From positions 1 through 59,821 of the forward strand of contig NZ_CAUASN010000017.1 in NCBI RefSeq assembly GCF_958431955.1: DNA of 59,821 bases, read 5' to 3'. The position numbers were made by a program, and so were the translations under genes. This stretch comes from an uncultured Adlercreutzia sp. GTDB taxonomy: Bacteria > Actinomycetota > Coriobacteriia > Coriobacteriales > Eggerthellaceae. Every line of letters starts with the position of its first letter. Positions within the stretch are counted from its first letter, which is position 1. The notes beneath the pieces are model-generated. The model was given only the letters and a program-made list of their open reading frames with translations. It made no database searches and was not told the DNA's origin. Below, piece by piece: positions 16,550-24,396 of this stretch.

Positions 16550-17440
16550 CTATTCCTGGGCGCTCGCGGGATCGACGAGCTTGCGGAGGCTCTCGCCCAC
16601 GGCGTCGAAGAGCATGACGACCAGCACGAGGGCCACGCCGGGGAACACCGCGAGCCACCAGAACCCCGCGGAGAGGTATCCCATGGACTCGCTGAGGATG
16701 ATGCCGATGGCGGGCATCTCCGGCGGCAGGCCGAAACCGAGGAAGGTGACGGCCGCCTCGTGCAGGATGGCGTGGGGGAACAGCAGCACGAGCCCCACCA
16801 CGAACTGGGGAAGCACGTAGGGCAGCATGTGGCGCACGGCGATGGCCGGGCGGCTCTGGCCCAGGCGCGCGGCCACGGTCACGTAGTCGGCGCTCTTGCA
16901 CTGCAGAATCTCCGCGCGCAGCACGCGCGTGAGGCTCGGCCAGTGCGTCAGCGCCACGCCGATGGTGACGCCCCAGAAGCCCTTGCCCAGCGCGTAGGAG
17001 ATGAGAATGAGCAGCACGATATGGGGAATGCCCATCATGAGGTCCACCAGCCAGCCGACCGCCGCATCGGCCCAGCGGGGCCCGAGCGCCGCTGCGGCGG
17101 CGAGCGCAAGGGCGATGAGCGCCGAGGCCACCGCGGCCCCGAGACCCACGAGCGCGCTCGTGGAGAGGCCGGCGAGGGTGCGGCAGAGCATGTCGCGGCC
17201 CATCCAGTCGGTGCCGAAGGGGTGCGAAAGCGACGGCGCGAGGTTCTTCGCCGCGAAATCGGTCGCCTGGGCCGCGGGCTGGAGCACGAGACCGGCGACG
17301 ATGACAGCGGCAAGCAGCAGCGCCCCGCCCACGGCGAGGGCCACCGACCGCTTGCGATTGGGAAGACGGCTCGCGCGCGGCGCGGAGAACACCGGCGCCT
17401 CGGAAGCGTCCGAGGGAACGCACGGAGCGATCTGCGTCAT
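16550..17440 (-). CDS. ABC transporter permease, second subunit (NikC/DppC-like)
   Basis: 296 residues with about six membrane helices. The segment SLSHPFGTDWMGRDMLCRTLAG is the classic DppC/NikC N-terminal region ('hplGTDelGRDvlsRll'). The EAA-type cytoplasmic loop that docks to the ATPases is visible around ADYVTVAARLGQSRPAI, and the end EAAVTFLGFGLPPEMPAIG is family-typical. The ATG overlaps the preceding permease stop by 4 bp (ATGA) and has GGGAGG upstream. It forms the pore with the other permease. Confidence 0.9.
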   Translation of the reverse strand: MTQIAPCVPSDASEAPVFSAPRASRLPNRKRSVALAVGGALLLAAVIVAGLVLQPAAQATDFAAKNLAPSLSHPFGTDWMGRDMLCRTLAGLSTSALVGLGAAVASALIALALAAAAALGPRWADAAVGWLVDLMMGIPHIVLLILISYALGKGFWGVTIGVALTHWPSLTRVLRAEILQCKSADYVTVAARLGQSRPAIAVRHMLPYVLPQFVVGLVLLFPHAILHEAAVTFLGFGLPPEMPAIGIILSESMGYLSAGFWWLAVFPGVALVLVVMLFDAVGESLRKLVDPASAQE

Positions 17441-18474
17441 AGGGGCCTCCCTTTTTCGCCCGAAGGCTCCCCGACCTGCCGCGCGCGCTCGGAACGGCGC
17501 CGAGCCACCGGGCGCATGCGGGGGTCCACCAGGCCGTAGATGAGGTTCGCGGCCAGGTTGCCCGCGAACACGATGGCGGCGGATACGAGCGCGATGCCGG
17601 CGAGCAGGGCCACGTCCCCGCCGAGGCCGGCCGTGACGGCGGCCTGGCCGAGGCCGGGGTAGCTGAACACCTCTTCCACGAGCACCGAGCCGCCGAAGAT
17701 CTCCGCCACCTGGGCGAACTGCAGGGTCACTGCCGGCAGCACCAGGTTGCGCAGGCCGTGGCGGACCATGGCCCGACGGCGTGAGAGCCCGCGCGCGCGG
17801 GCGAAGCGGATGTAGTCGGAGGCCATGACGTCGATGGCCTTGGCGCGGGTGTGCAACGCCACGTTCGCCACCCCCACGAGCGAGAGCGTAAGGGCCGGCA
17901 GCGCCATATGATGCAGTGCATCGGCGAAGGTGATATCGGCGGCGGACAAGCCGATCGGCACCGAGAAGCCGATGGGGAACCACCCGAGCCACACCGCGAA
18001 CACCATGAGCAGCAGAAGCCCCACCCAAAACGTCGGTGATGCCGCCAGAACGAAGCAGTAGCACTTCACGAAGCGGTCGACGAGGCGCCCCTCGTTCAGG
18101 GCCGCGGCCACGCCGAGGATAAACCCGAGCACGCCCGAGACCACCCAGGCCACCCCCATGAGCGCCAGCGAGTTCAGCGCCCGGGAGGCGATGACCTCGG
18201 TAACGGGCATGTTGTAGCGCAGGGACGTGCCCATGTCCCCCCGGAGCAGGCCGGCGAACCAGGCGATGAAGCGCTCGTGCATGGGCGTGCCGGCCCCCCA
18301 GTAGGCCGCGAGCGCCGCTCGCTTCTCCTCGCTCATGCCGAGCAGCGCCGCCTGGCCCACATTCGCCTGCAAGGGATCGACCGGCGAGAGGCTCACGAGC
18401 GCGAAGGTGACCACCGCCACCGCCGCCATGAGCAGCACGAACCTCCCAGTCTGCGATGCAACATATTTAATCAT
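17437..18474 (-). CDS. ABC transporter permease, first subunit (NikB/DppB-like)
   Basis: 345 residues with about six membrane helices. The N terminus KYVASQTGRFVLLMAAVAVV and the inner segments GDMGTSLRYNMPVTEVI, ASDYIRFARARGLSRRRAM (EAA loop), IFGGSVLVEEVFSYPGLGQ and LIYGLVDPRMR are all typical of DppB/NikB permeases. The ATG at 18474 is preferred to an upstream TTG because it gives the standard N terminus. It begins 11 bp after the binding-protein gene and overlaps the next permease by 4 bp. Confidence 0.9.
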   Translation of the reverse strand: MIKYVASQTGRFVLLMAAVAVVTFALVSLSPVDPLQANVGQAALLGMSEEKRAALAAYWGAGTPMHERFIAWFAGLLRGDMGTSLRYNMPVTEVIASRALNSLALMGVAWVVSGVLGFILGVAAALNEGRLVDRFVKCYCFVLAASPTFWVGLLLLMVFAVWLGWFPIGFSVPIGLSAADITFADALHHMALPALTLSLVGVANVALHTRAKAIDVMASDYIRFARARGLSRRRAMVRHGLRNLVLPAVTLQFAQVAEIFGGSVLVEEVFSYPGLGQAAVTAGLGGDVALLAGIALVSAAIVFAGNLAANLIYGLVDPRMRPVARRRSERARQVGEPSGEKGRPL

Positions 18475-18485
18475 TATATGCTTAT

Positions 18486-20165
18486 CTAATTCCAGGACCA
18501 ACGGTCAATGTTGTTCACGAGCGACCAGCCGTGACCATGGGGGTGCGGCTTCTGCTCGGCCACGGCAAGCCCCTCGCGCTCGAAGTACAGGTGGTCCACA
18601 TTGGCGAGCCACACCCATGTCGCGGCCCCCTCGGGCGCCACGCCGGTGCCGCTGGCCGCGTCCCACTGGGCCGCCTGGTAGAAGGGATAGGACTCCTCCA
18701 CCGTGCGCACCGCCTGGGCCGCCTCAAGGTTGGCGTCCACGGTTTCGTTCATGTACTGGGCGTAGTTGCCCCAGCCCGTGGAATAGGTCAGCTCGAACAG
18801 CTCCACCGGTGAGTTGGAGCCCCAGCCCCACAGCACCGGATCGGCGTACTGGCGCGCGTAGATGTCGTCCCAGCTGGCGCCCTTGGGCGTCACGGCGATA
18901 CCGAGGGCGGCGCACTGGTCGGCGAAGTCGTAGGCGAGCGCCTGGCGGGTGGAATCGTTCGCGGCGTAGTACAGGTCGAAGGCGCAGGGCACGCCGTCGC
19001 GGGCGCGCATGCCGTCCGCGCCCCGCATCCAACCGGCCTCATCGAGCAGCGCCTCGGCGGCCGCCACATCGGTTTCCACTTTCATAGCATCGCTCGACCA
19101 GGGCATGCCGTCGCCCACCGAGTAGGCCTCATGCCCGAAGCCGGCCAGCACGTGCTCGATCATGACCGCGCGGTCGATGCCGAAGTTCAGGGCGCGGCGC
19201 ACGGCGATGTCACACGTCACGTCGTTGCCGCCCACATACACCATATCGCCATCCACCACCACGTCGGTCCCGGCCGGGTTGCACGGCAGCGAGATGCCGC
19301 GGGAGTCCACCGACGCGCAGTTCAGCAGCGTATAGCCCGCCGGCACCGCGCCCGCGAGCGCCGCCGAGGTATAGGCCACATCCACCGTGCCCGCGCTCGC
19401 GGCGGCAAGCGAGGCGTCCTCTTCCATGAACAGCACCACCACGCGGTCCATGAGCGGCTTCTCGCCGTAGTAGTCGGGATTCGCGCGCAGGATCACCTGT
19501 TGGCCGCGGTCCCACTGCTCAAGCATATAGCGGCCGGACCCGATGGGGTGCTCGCCGTAGTCCTCGCCGTAGGCGTGGGCCGGCACGATGCCCACCACCG
19601 CCAAGGTATACAGCAGCGCGTTGTTCGGACGTTCCATGGCAATCTCGCAGGTGACGGCGTCCAGGGCGCGGGCCTCACGCACCATGGACAGGTCGGCCTC
19701 GGCCGCTTCCCCGTTCACGATGCCATTGATGGTGAAGGCCACGTCCTCGGCCGTGAGCGCCACGCCGTCGGTGAACTTCACGTCGTCGCGGATATGGAAG
19801 GTCCAGGTGAGGCCGTCGTCGGAGCAGCCGTAGTCGGTGGCCAGATCGTTCACGAAGGCGAGGTTGTTGTCGGTGGTGATGAGGGTCGACTGGATGAGCG
19901 GCTCGTGCACATGCTCGCCCGCGCCCCAGTTCACGAGCGGGTCGAAACCGGCAGCCGGCTCGGAGGAGGGCGTCATGGTGATGACCACCTGGCTCTCGCC
20001 GGCAGGGCCCGCGCCCGCGGCCGCCGCTCCATCGGCGGTGCGCGTCCCCGCGTCACCGTCCGTCGCATTGCTTCCCCCGCTGCAAGCGGAAAGCAGGCCG
20101 GCCCACGCAACCGTCCCGGCCGCAGCCGCGGCGCCCTTCACGAAGTTCCGCCGACTTAAGACCAT
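18486..20165 (-). CDS. Tat-exported lipoprotein solute-binding protein, probably for nickel (NikA-like, SBP family 5)
   Basis: 559 residues. The N terminus has a twin-arginine signal (LSRRNFVKG) followed by a lipobox (LLSAC), so the mature protein should be anchored outside the membrane. The body matches family 5 peptide/nickel-binding proteins (GLTWTFHIRDDVKFTDGVAL, YYGEKPLMDRVV, AVRRALNFGIDRAVMI). The C terminus HPHGHGWSLVNNIDRW (from residue 541) contains three closely spaced His and recurs in NikA-like nickel proteins of anaerobic bacteria. With the His-rich ATPase, nickel or another metal ion is the best substrate guess; peptides cannot be excluded. It is the first gene of the operon 20165-14754. 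Confidence 0.85.
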   Translation of the reverse strand: MVLSRRNFVKGAAAAAGTVAWAGLLSACSGGSNATDGDAGTRTADGAAAAGAGPAGESQVVITMTPSSEPAAGFDPLVNWGAGEHVHEPLIQSTLITTDNNLAFVNDLATDYGCSDDGLTWTFHIRDDVKFTDGVALTAEDVAFTINGIVNGEAAEADLSMVREARALDAVTCEIAMERPNNALLYTLAVVGIVPAHAYGEDYGEHPIGSGRYMLEQWDRGQQVILRANPDYYGEKPLMDRVVVLFMEEDASLAAASAGTVDVAYTSAALAGAVPAGYTLLNCASVDSRGISLPCNPAGTDVVVDGDMVYVGGNDVTCDIAVRRALNFGIDRAVMIEHVLAGFGHEAYSVGDGMPWSSDAMKVETDVAAAEALLDEAGWMRGADGMRARDGVPCAFDLYYAANDSTRQALAYDFADQCAALGIAVTPKGASWDDIYARQYADPVLWGWGSNSPVELFELTYSTGWGNYAQYMNETVDANLEAAQAVRTVEESYPFYQAAQWDAASGTGVAPEGAATWVWLANVDHLYFEREGLAVAEQKPHPHGHGWSLVNNIDRWSWN

Positions 20166-20319
20166 AACTTCTCCTCTCCTCGCACCGCCTCCCTGCGGTG
20201 TTACGAATTCTTGATTGGTAATATACCAGAGAATCGCTTCGGAGTGTTACGAATTTCATTTTCGTATGCCGAACGGCCCTTGCAAGATTTGCAAACCGAT
20301 CAATCATTTCATATTTACG

Positions 20320-20348
20320 TACAAATGTTTGTATATTTCTGATACAAT
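20320..20348 (+). promoter_or_regulatory. Promoter and palindromic operator candidate of the small peptide gene
   Basis: An extended -10 TGATACAAT ends at 20348 (hexamer TACAAT, 20343-20348). A perfect inverted repeat TACAAA-TG-TTTGTA (20320-20333) covers the expected -35 position at a 17-bp spacing, so a bound repressor would block the promoter. The start codon is about 70 bp downstream. The ACAAA-N2-TTTGT core is shared with the Rpn gene upstream region (1361-1374). Confidence 0.55.
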
Positions 20349-20418
20349 AGCAGCAGGTCAGCGGAGTAAGCCCCGTTTGCTGGCAGCGCCTTCTCGTGTG
20401 GAAGGAGGTGATTTGCCC

Positions 20419-20544
20419 ATGGACTTGATTATCCAGCTGCTCAAGCTCGCTGCTTCGGCGATGGGGTTGGCGGCGTCGGTGGTGAAGGCCATGTCCACAG
20501 CGCAGGGCTCGCGCCCAGAAACGAAGGCTGGCCGCAAGCACTAG
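20419..20544 (+). CDS. 41-residue amphipathic/membrane-type small peptide (candidate type I toxin)
   Basis: The peptide starts MDLIIQLLKLAASAMGLAAS and ends in a basic tail (SRPETKAGRKH). It is preceded by GAAGGAGGTGATTTGCCC, a near-perfect complement to the 16S rRNA 3' end. Residues 2-25 can form one hydrophobic helix. The gene has its own promoter, its stop codon lies in the loop of a perfect 12-bp-stem hairpin, and a convergent promoter points an antisense RNA at its 3' end. This arrangement resembles Fst/par-like type I toxin-antitoxin loci, although the peptide does not match a family I can name. It is the only plus-strand gene for 20 kb on either side apart from those at 24894-26775. 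Function is inferred. Confidence 0.65.
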   Translation: MDLIIQLLKLAASAMGLAASVVKAMSTAQGSRPETKAGRKH

Positions 20545-20605
20545 GTGACTTGCGGCCAGCTAAAGTCAAACGGCGTTGCCCGCATCCCAACCACGGGCAT
20601 CCGCT
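20516..20605 (-). ncRNA. Candidate antisense RNA to the small peptide mRNA
   Basis: The minus-strand promoter (20612-20641) would start transcription near 20605. The transcript would contain a TGCCCG/CGGGCA hairpin (20577-20599), then the 12-bp hairpin (20527-20560) followed by CTTCGTTTCT, a reasonable terminator. The predicted RNA is about 90 nt and complementary to the 3' end of the peptide mRNA including the stop codon. Prediction only. Confidence 0.5.
20527..20560. terminator. Shared hairpin between peptide mRNA and antisense RNA
   Basis: Arms GCTGGCCGCAAG (20527-20538) and CTTGCGGCCAGC (20549-20560) pair perfectly over 12 bp with a 10-base loop containing the peptide stop codon. The T-rich side (CTTCGTTTCT) is on the minus strand, so termination of the antisense RNA is best supported. 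It could also end or stabilise the sense mRNA. Confidence 0.6.
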
Positions 20606-20611
20606 GGCCGT

Positions 20612-20641
20612 ATTGTAGCAAATCGCCCCCGAGCCCCGCAA
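20612..20641 (-). promoter_or_regulatory. Convergent promoter for the antisense RNA
   Basis: On the minus strand, -35 TTGCGG (complement of 20636-20641), an 18-bp spacer and -10 TACAAT (20612-20617). The -10 hexamer is identical to that of the sense promoter. It lies 68 bp beyond the peptide stop codon and fires toward it. Confidence 0.5.
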
Positions 20642-20727
20642 GGCGCGGGACCAAGCGACCTGGCGCACAGGCGGCACCCCGCTGCCGCAGCCTCTGCGGC
20701 CGCAGCAGCCTCGGGCGAAACTCTTCC

Positions 20728-22146
20728 CTACTGGCCCATCATGTCCTGGATCTTCTTCAGGTCCTTCATGGACATGCCGCCCATGCCGGGGATGCCGAGC
20801 CCGCGACGGCGACGCCCCTTGCCCTTCTTCCCCTTCTTGCCGCGGCCCATCTGCGCGTCCATGCCGGCGGTGGCCTGCTTCACCATCTTCTTCGTCTCGT
20901 TGAACTTCTTCATCATCTGGTTCACGGCCGTCACGCTCACGCCGGCGCCCTTGGCGATGCGGGCACGGCGGCTGCCGTTCAAGAGCTCGGGTTTGGCGCG
21001 CTCCTCCTTGGTCATGGAGTTAATGATCACCTCCATGGCGTCGAGCGCCCCCTCGTCCACCTGGCCGGACGCGAGCGCCTTGTCGCCGCCGGGCAGGGCG
21101 CTGACGAGCTTCTGCACACCGCCCATCTTGCGCATCTGGGCGTTCATCATCACGAAGTCGTCCAGGGTGATGTTCCCGCGCATCATGCGCTCGGCCTCGA
21201 GCTCCTCTTCCTCGGCTTGCTGCACGCGCACGGCGTTCTCGATGAGCGAGACCACGTCCCCCATGCCGAGGATGCGCTTGGCCATGCGGTCGGGATGGAA
21301 CACCTCCAGCGAGTCGGGCTTCTCGCCCGAGGAGATGAACTTGATGGGCTTGCCCGTCACCTCGCGGATGGACAGCGCGCCACCGCCGCGGGCATCGCCG
21401 TCCATCTTCGACATGATGACGCCGTCGAAGTCCACGGAATCGGCAAAGGCCTCCACCACGTTCACCACGTCCTGGCCGGTCATGGCGTCCACCACCATGA
21501 GGATCTGGTCGGGCTTCACGGCCTCTTTGATAGCGGCGGCCTCGGCCATCATGTCCTCGTCCACGTGCAAACGTCCCGCCGTGTCGATGATGACCACGTC
21601 GCGCAGATTGTCGATGGCGTCCTGCACGCCCTCGCGCGCGATGGCCACCGGGTCGCGCCCGTCGCCGCGGTACACGCGCACGCCGATCTCGTCGCCCAGG
21701 GTCTGCAGCTGGTCGGCAGCGGCGGGGCGGTACACGTCGCCGGCGATGAGCAGCGGCGTGTGGTTCTCCTGCTTCAGGCGGTAGGCGAGCTTGGCGGCCG
21801 CCGTGGTCTTACCGGAACCCTGCAGGCCCACGAGCATAATGACGTTGGGAATGCGGCTGCCCAGCACGAGCCGCGAGTCGGTGCGGCCCAAAAGCTCGGT
21901 GAGCTCGTCGAGCACGATCTTCACGACGTTCTGCGCCGGAGTAAGCGAGTCGAGCACCTCGGAGGAGAGGCAGCGCTCCTTGGTGCGGGCCACGAAGGCC
22001 TTCACCACCTTGAAGTTGACGTCGGCCTCCAGAAGCGCCAGACGGATCTCGCGCATGGCGGCGTTGATGTCCTCCTCGGTGAGGCGCCCCTTCGAGCGCA
22101 GCCCCGAGAAGATGCCCTGAAGGCGTTCGGAAAGATTCTCAAGCAT
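20728..22146 (-). CDS. ffh: Signal recognition particle protein Ffh
   Basis: 472 residues. Ffh binds signal sequences and 4.5S RNA and docks with FtsY. The N-terminal four-helix bundle is followed by the GTPase (G) domain with LQGSGKTTAAAKLA, DTAGRLHVDEDMM, MDGDARGGGA and SSGEKPDSLEVFHPDRM. The Met-rich M domain contains the RNA-binding helix region SRRARIAKGAGVSVTAVNQM and ends with a Gly/Lys/Met-rich tail (MSMKDLKKIQDMMGQ). ATG at 22146 is chosen (AGGAG 9 bp upstream) over an in-frame GTG two codons earlier. The usual neighbour rpsP is displaced by the transporter operon. Confidence 0.97.
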   Translation of the reverse strand: MLENLSERLQGIFSGLRSKGRLTEEDINAAMREIRLALLEADVNFKVVKAFVARTKERCLSSEVLDSLTPAQNVVKIVLDELTELLGRTDSRLVLGSRIPNVIMLVGLQGSGKTTAAAKLAYRLKQENHTPLLIAGDVYRPAAADQLQTLGDEIGVRVYRGDGRDPVAIAREGVQDAIDNLRDVVIIDTAGRLHVDEDMMAEAAAIKEAVKPDQILMVVDAMTGQDVVNVVEAFADSVDFDGVIMSKMDGDARGGGALSIREVTGKPIKFISSGEKPDSLEVFHPDRMAKRILGMGDVVSLIENAVRVQQAEEEELEAERMMRGNITLDDFVMMNAQMRKMGGVQKLVSALPGGDKALASGQVDEGALDAMEVIINSMTKEERAKPELLNGSRRARIAKGAGVSVTAVNQMMKKFNETKKMVKQATAGMDAQMGRGKKGKKGKGRRRRGLGIPGMGGMSMKDLKKIQDMMGQ

Positions 22147-22169
22147 AAGCACCGACTCCTGTACAACTG

Positions 22170-22820
22170 TTACAAATTTCTAAATTTCACTTTACCGCAC
22201 ATGTATGGCGTCAAACGATTGGACCACTGAATCGATCCACCGCTTAATCTATTGGCCAAAAAAACTTCATCTATTGACTCAACAAGAACCTGCTCAACGG
22301 CCAAAATCTCTTCTTCAGAATACCCCTCGAGTGGCATAACGAGAATTCTTGTCGTGTCCAATGCCTTGAAAGAATCAATGGGCAGTTTCGACTTTCTCCA
22401 ATCACCAAAAATCAATCTATCGAATTCAACATTATCGGACCAGTGTTTCTTTATCCTATAGAAGAAATTCTTACGAGTCTTTCCAATATATATTTGTTTA
22501 TATTTATCAAGAATCATTGCATAAATACCGTAACGCTCTTTCTCCTGAGTAAGGTCAGTTATCTCATCAAACTCAGGGAACTCGAATTTCAGTCTTTCGA
22601 TCTGATAATCAAATTGCACCCCATCCAATTGATCGTAGAAAAGCATGTTGAGATCAAAATTATCAAGGCAAATTTGTTCATGTTCGGCAATATCATCTGC
22701 CGTCCAGATGCCGCCAAACCTTAATGGATATTCCCCATTTCTCTTCTTATATAAATAGTTTTCCCTTGATAGCAATAAATCCGCCTCGTCCTTTTTGAAG
22801 CTACATCCAAAATGTATCAC
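22170..22820 (-). CDS. GIY-YIG nuclease-like protein, probably acquired
   Basis: 216 residues from markedly AT-rich DNA between two GC-rich SRP genes. Residues about 97-180 contain the GIY-YIG core: GIY (98-100), YIGKT (111-115), and an Arg (122) in NFFYRIKKHW. This module is found in homing endonucleases, repair nucleases and phage/mobile proteins. The N-terminal 90 residues match nothing I recognise. The GTG start is supported by AAGGAGGGATTGA. The catalytic Glu of classical GIY-YIG nucleases may be in SEEEILAVEQVLVE (about 175-185), but alignment is uncertain. The gene ends 23 bp before ffh, so it may be cotranscribed with ftsY and ffh. Confidence 0.7.
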   Translation of the reverse strand: MIHFGCSFKKDEADLLLSRENYLYKKRNGEYPLRFGGIWTADDIAEHEQICLDNFDLNMLFYDQLDGVQFDYQIERLKFEFPEFDEITDLTQEKERYGIYAMILDKYKQIYIGKTRKNFFYRIKKHWSDNVEFDRLIFGDWRKSKLPIDSFKALDTTRILVMPLEGYSEEEILAVEQVLVESIDEVFLANRLSGGSIQWSNRLTPYMCGKVKFRNL

Positions 22821-22887
22821 TCAATCCCTCCTTCTCCGAAGGACTCCATTTTCCCAGTTAACATTTCTAACCCCAAAAGAAACGTAA

Positions 22888-24396
22888 TTAAAACCAACGC
22901 TTCCAGAAGCTCTTCTTCTCGGGCTCGGGAGCCTCGGGCTCCTCGGCGCCTTCGGCCTCGCCGGCGGCCAGGGCCAGCTCGGCCAGCTCATCGTCGGTGA
23001 AGGGGACGCCGTTGGCCTCCTCGTCGGCTGTGGCCTCATCGTCGAGCGCCTCCCCGGCTGCGGCCTCGGCCACAGCTTCCGCGTTGCGGTCGAGCTCGGC
23101 CAGCTCGGCGGCCTCAAGGCCCGCAGGCTCGTCCTCGGTCGTCTCGGCCACGATGGTCTCGTGGGTGCGCCGCCCGAGCGCCGCCTCCAGAAGATCGGCG
23201 TCGGCAGGCTCGGCCTCGATCTCGCCGGCCGCCTCCACGAGCGCCTCTTCCACGTCGCCCTGCTCGTCGACCACCGGTTCGCCGGCCACGCCCGCTTCAG
23301 CGATGCCCGCGGGAGCCGCCGGCTCGGCATCGCTAGCGTCCTCCCCGGTTTCCACGGCCCCCTCGGCCGCCGCCTCAGCCACGACCGGCGCACCTTCCAG
23401 CACGTCGCGGCGGCGCTCGCCGGCGGTAACGGCGGCTTCCTTGGCGTTCTCGCCGCGCAGGGAGTCCTCGTCCTCGTCGAAACGCTCGTCGAAGGCGCCC
23501 ACGAGGGCGGCGGCGAACTCGTGGGCATCGAAATCGCGCAAGTCGTCGATGCCCTCGCCCACGCCGATCTTCACGATGGGCAGCTCAAGGTCGTGGCTCA
23601 CCGCCAGCGCGATGCCGCCCTTGGCGGTGCCGTCGAGCTTGGTGACGATGAGCGCGTCCAAATCGAGCGCGCGGTTGAACTCCCGGGCTTGCTGCAGGCC
23701 GTTCTGGCCCGTGGTGGCGTCGATGACGAGCACGGTGTACACCGGCAGCTTCGAGCGCTTCCGCACCACATTCACCACCTTCTCCAGCTCGCGCATGAGG
23801 TCGGCGGAGGTGTGCAGGCGCCCGGCCGTGTCGATGAGCACCAGATCGGCGCCGGTCGCCTCGGCGCGCTCCAGGGTGTCGTAGCACACGCTCGCCGGGT
23901 CGGCCCCGCGCTCGCGGGTGACCATCTCCACGCCGGAACGGCGCGCCCACACCTCCAGCTGCTCGATGGCGGCGGCGCGGAAGGTGTCGGCCGAGCCCAA
24001 GATGACGGCGCGGCCCGCATCGGTGGAGGCCTTCGCAAGCTTGCCCACCGTGGTGGTCTTGCCCGTGCCGTTGATGCCCACGAACAGCACCGCGGCCTCC
24101 CCGCCGCCGAAGATGTCCTCCCCGCCCTCGGTAAAGGTAGCCGCGATCTCGTCGTTCAGCAGATCGAGCACCGCGTAGGCATCCGGCAGCGCGCGGCGCG
24201 TGGCCTGATCGCGCAGCCGCTCCACGATATCGGCCGCCGCGGCTCCGCCCACATCCGACAGGATGAGCGTCTCCTCCAGGCCCTCCCAGAACTCCTCGTC
24301 CAAATCGGGCCCGCGGTCCAAAAGGACGTTCATCGACTCCTTGAATTTGTCGCGCGAGCGGGCAAGCCCCTCGTTGATGCGGTCGAACAAGCCCAT
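22888..24396 (-). CDS. ftsY: SRP receptor FtsY with C-terminal acidic domain
   Basis: 502 residues. FtsY receives the SRP-ribosome complex at the membrane. The NG domain occupies residues 1-305: N helices, GINGTGKTTTVGKLA (107-121), SADTFRAAAIEQL, DTAGRLHTSADLMREL, VIDATTGQNGL, VTKLDGTAKGG and IGVGEGIDDL. An acidic Ala/Glu/Asp-rich region of about 185 residues follows and ends in KKSFWKRWF. In E. coli-type FtsY the acidic A domain is N-terminal, so this is a reversed layout. The start ATG has GAAGGAGG. The terminal aromatic-basic peptide may be a membrane anchor (inference). Confidence 0.95.
   Translation of the reverse strand: MGLFDRINEGLARSRDKFKESMNVLLDRGPDLDEEFWEGLEETLILSDVGGAAAADIVERLRDQATRRALPDAYAVLDLLNDEIAATFTEGGEDIFGGGEAAVLFVGINGTGKTTTVGKLAKASTDAGRAVILGSADTFRAAAIEQLEVWARRSGVEMVTRERGADPASVCYDTLERAEATGADLVLIDTAGRLHTSADLMRELEKVVNVVRKRSKLPVYTVLVIDATTGQNGLQQAREFNRALDLDALIVTKLDGTAKGGIALAVSHDLELPIVKIGVGEGIDDLRDFDAHEFAAALVGAFDERFDEDEDSLRGENAKEAAVTAGERRRDVLEGAPVVAEAAAEGAVETGEDASDAEPAAPAGIAEAGVAGEPVVDEQGDVEEALVEAAGEIEAEPADADLLEAALGRRTHETIVAETTEDEPAGLEAAELAELDRNAEAVAEAAAGEALDDEATADEEANGVPFTDDELAELALAAGEAEGAEEPEAPEPEKKSFWKRWF

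Noticed and set aside
20320..20333. LexA (SOS) box
   Set aside because: Actinobacterial and Gram-positive LexA sites are of the GAAC-N4-GTTC type; ACAAA-N2-TTTGT does not match, so I report it only as an unknown palindrome.
20545..20727. 4.5S RNA gene near ffh
   Set aside because: The region lacks the conserved 4.5S apical-loop motif as far as I can see and is explained by the antisense promoter and hairpins.
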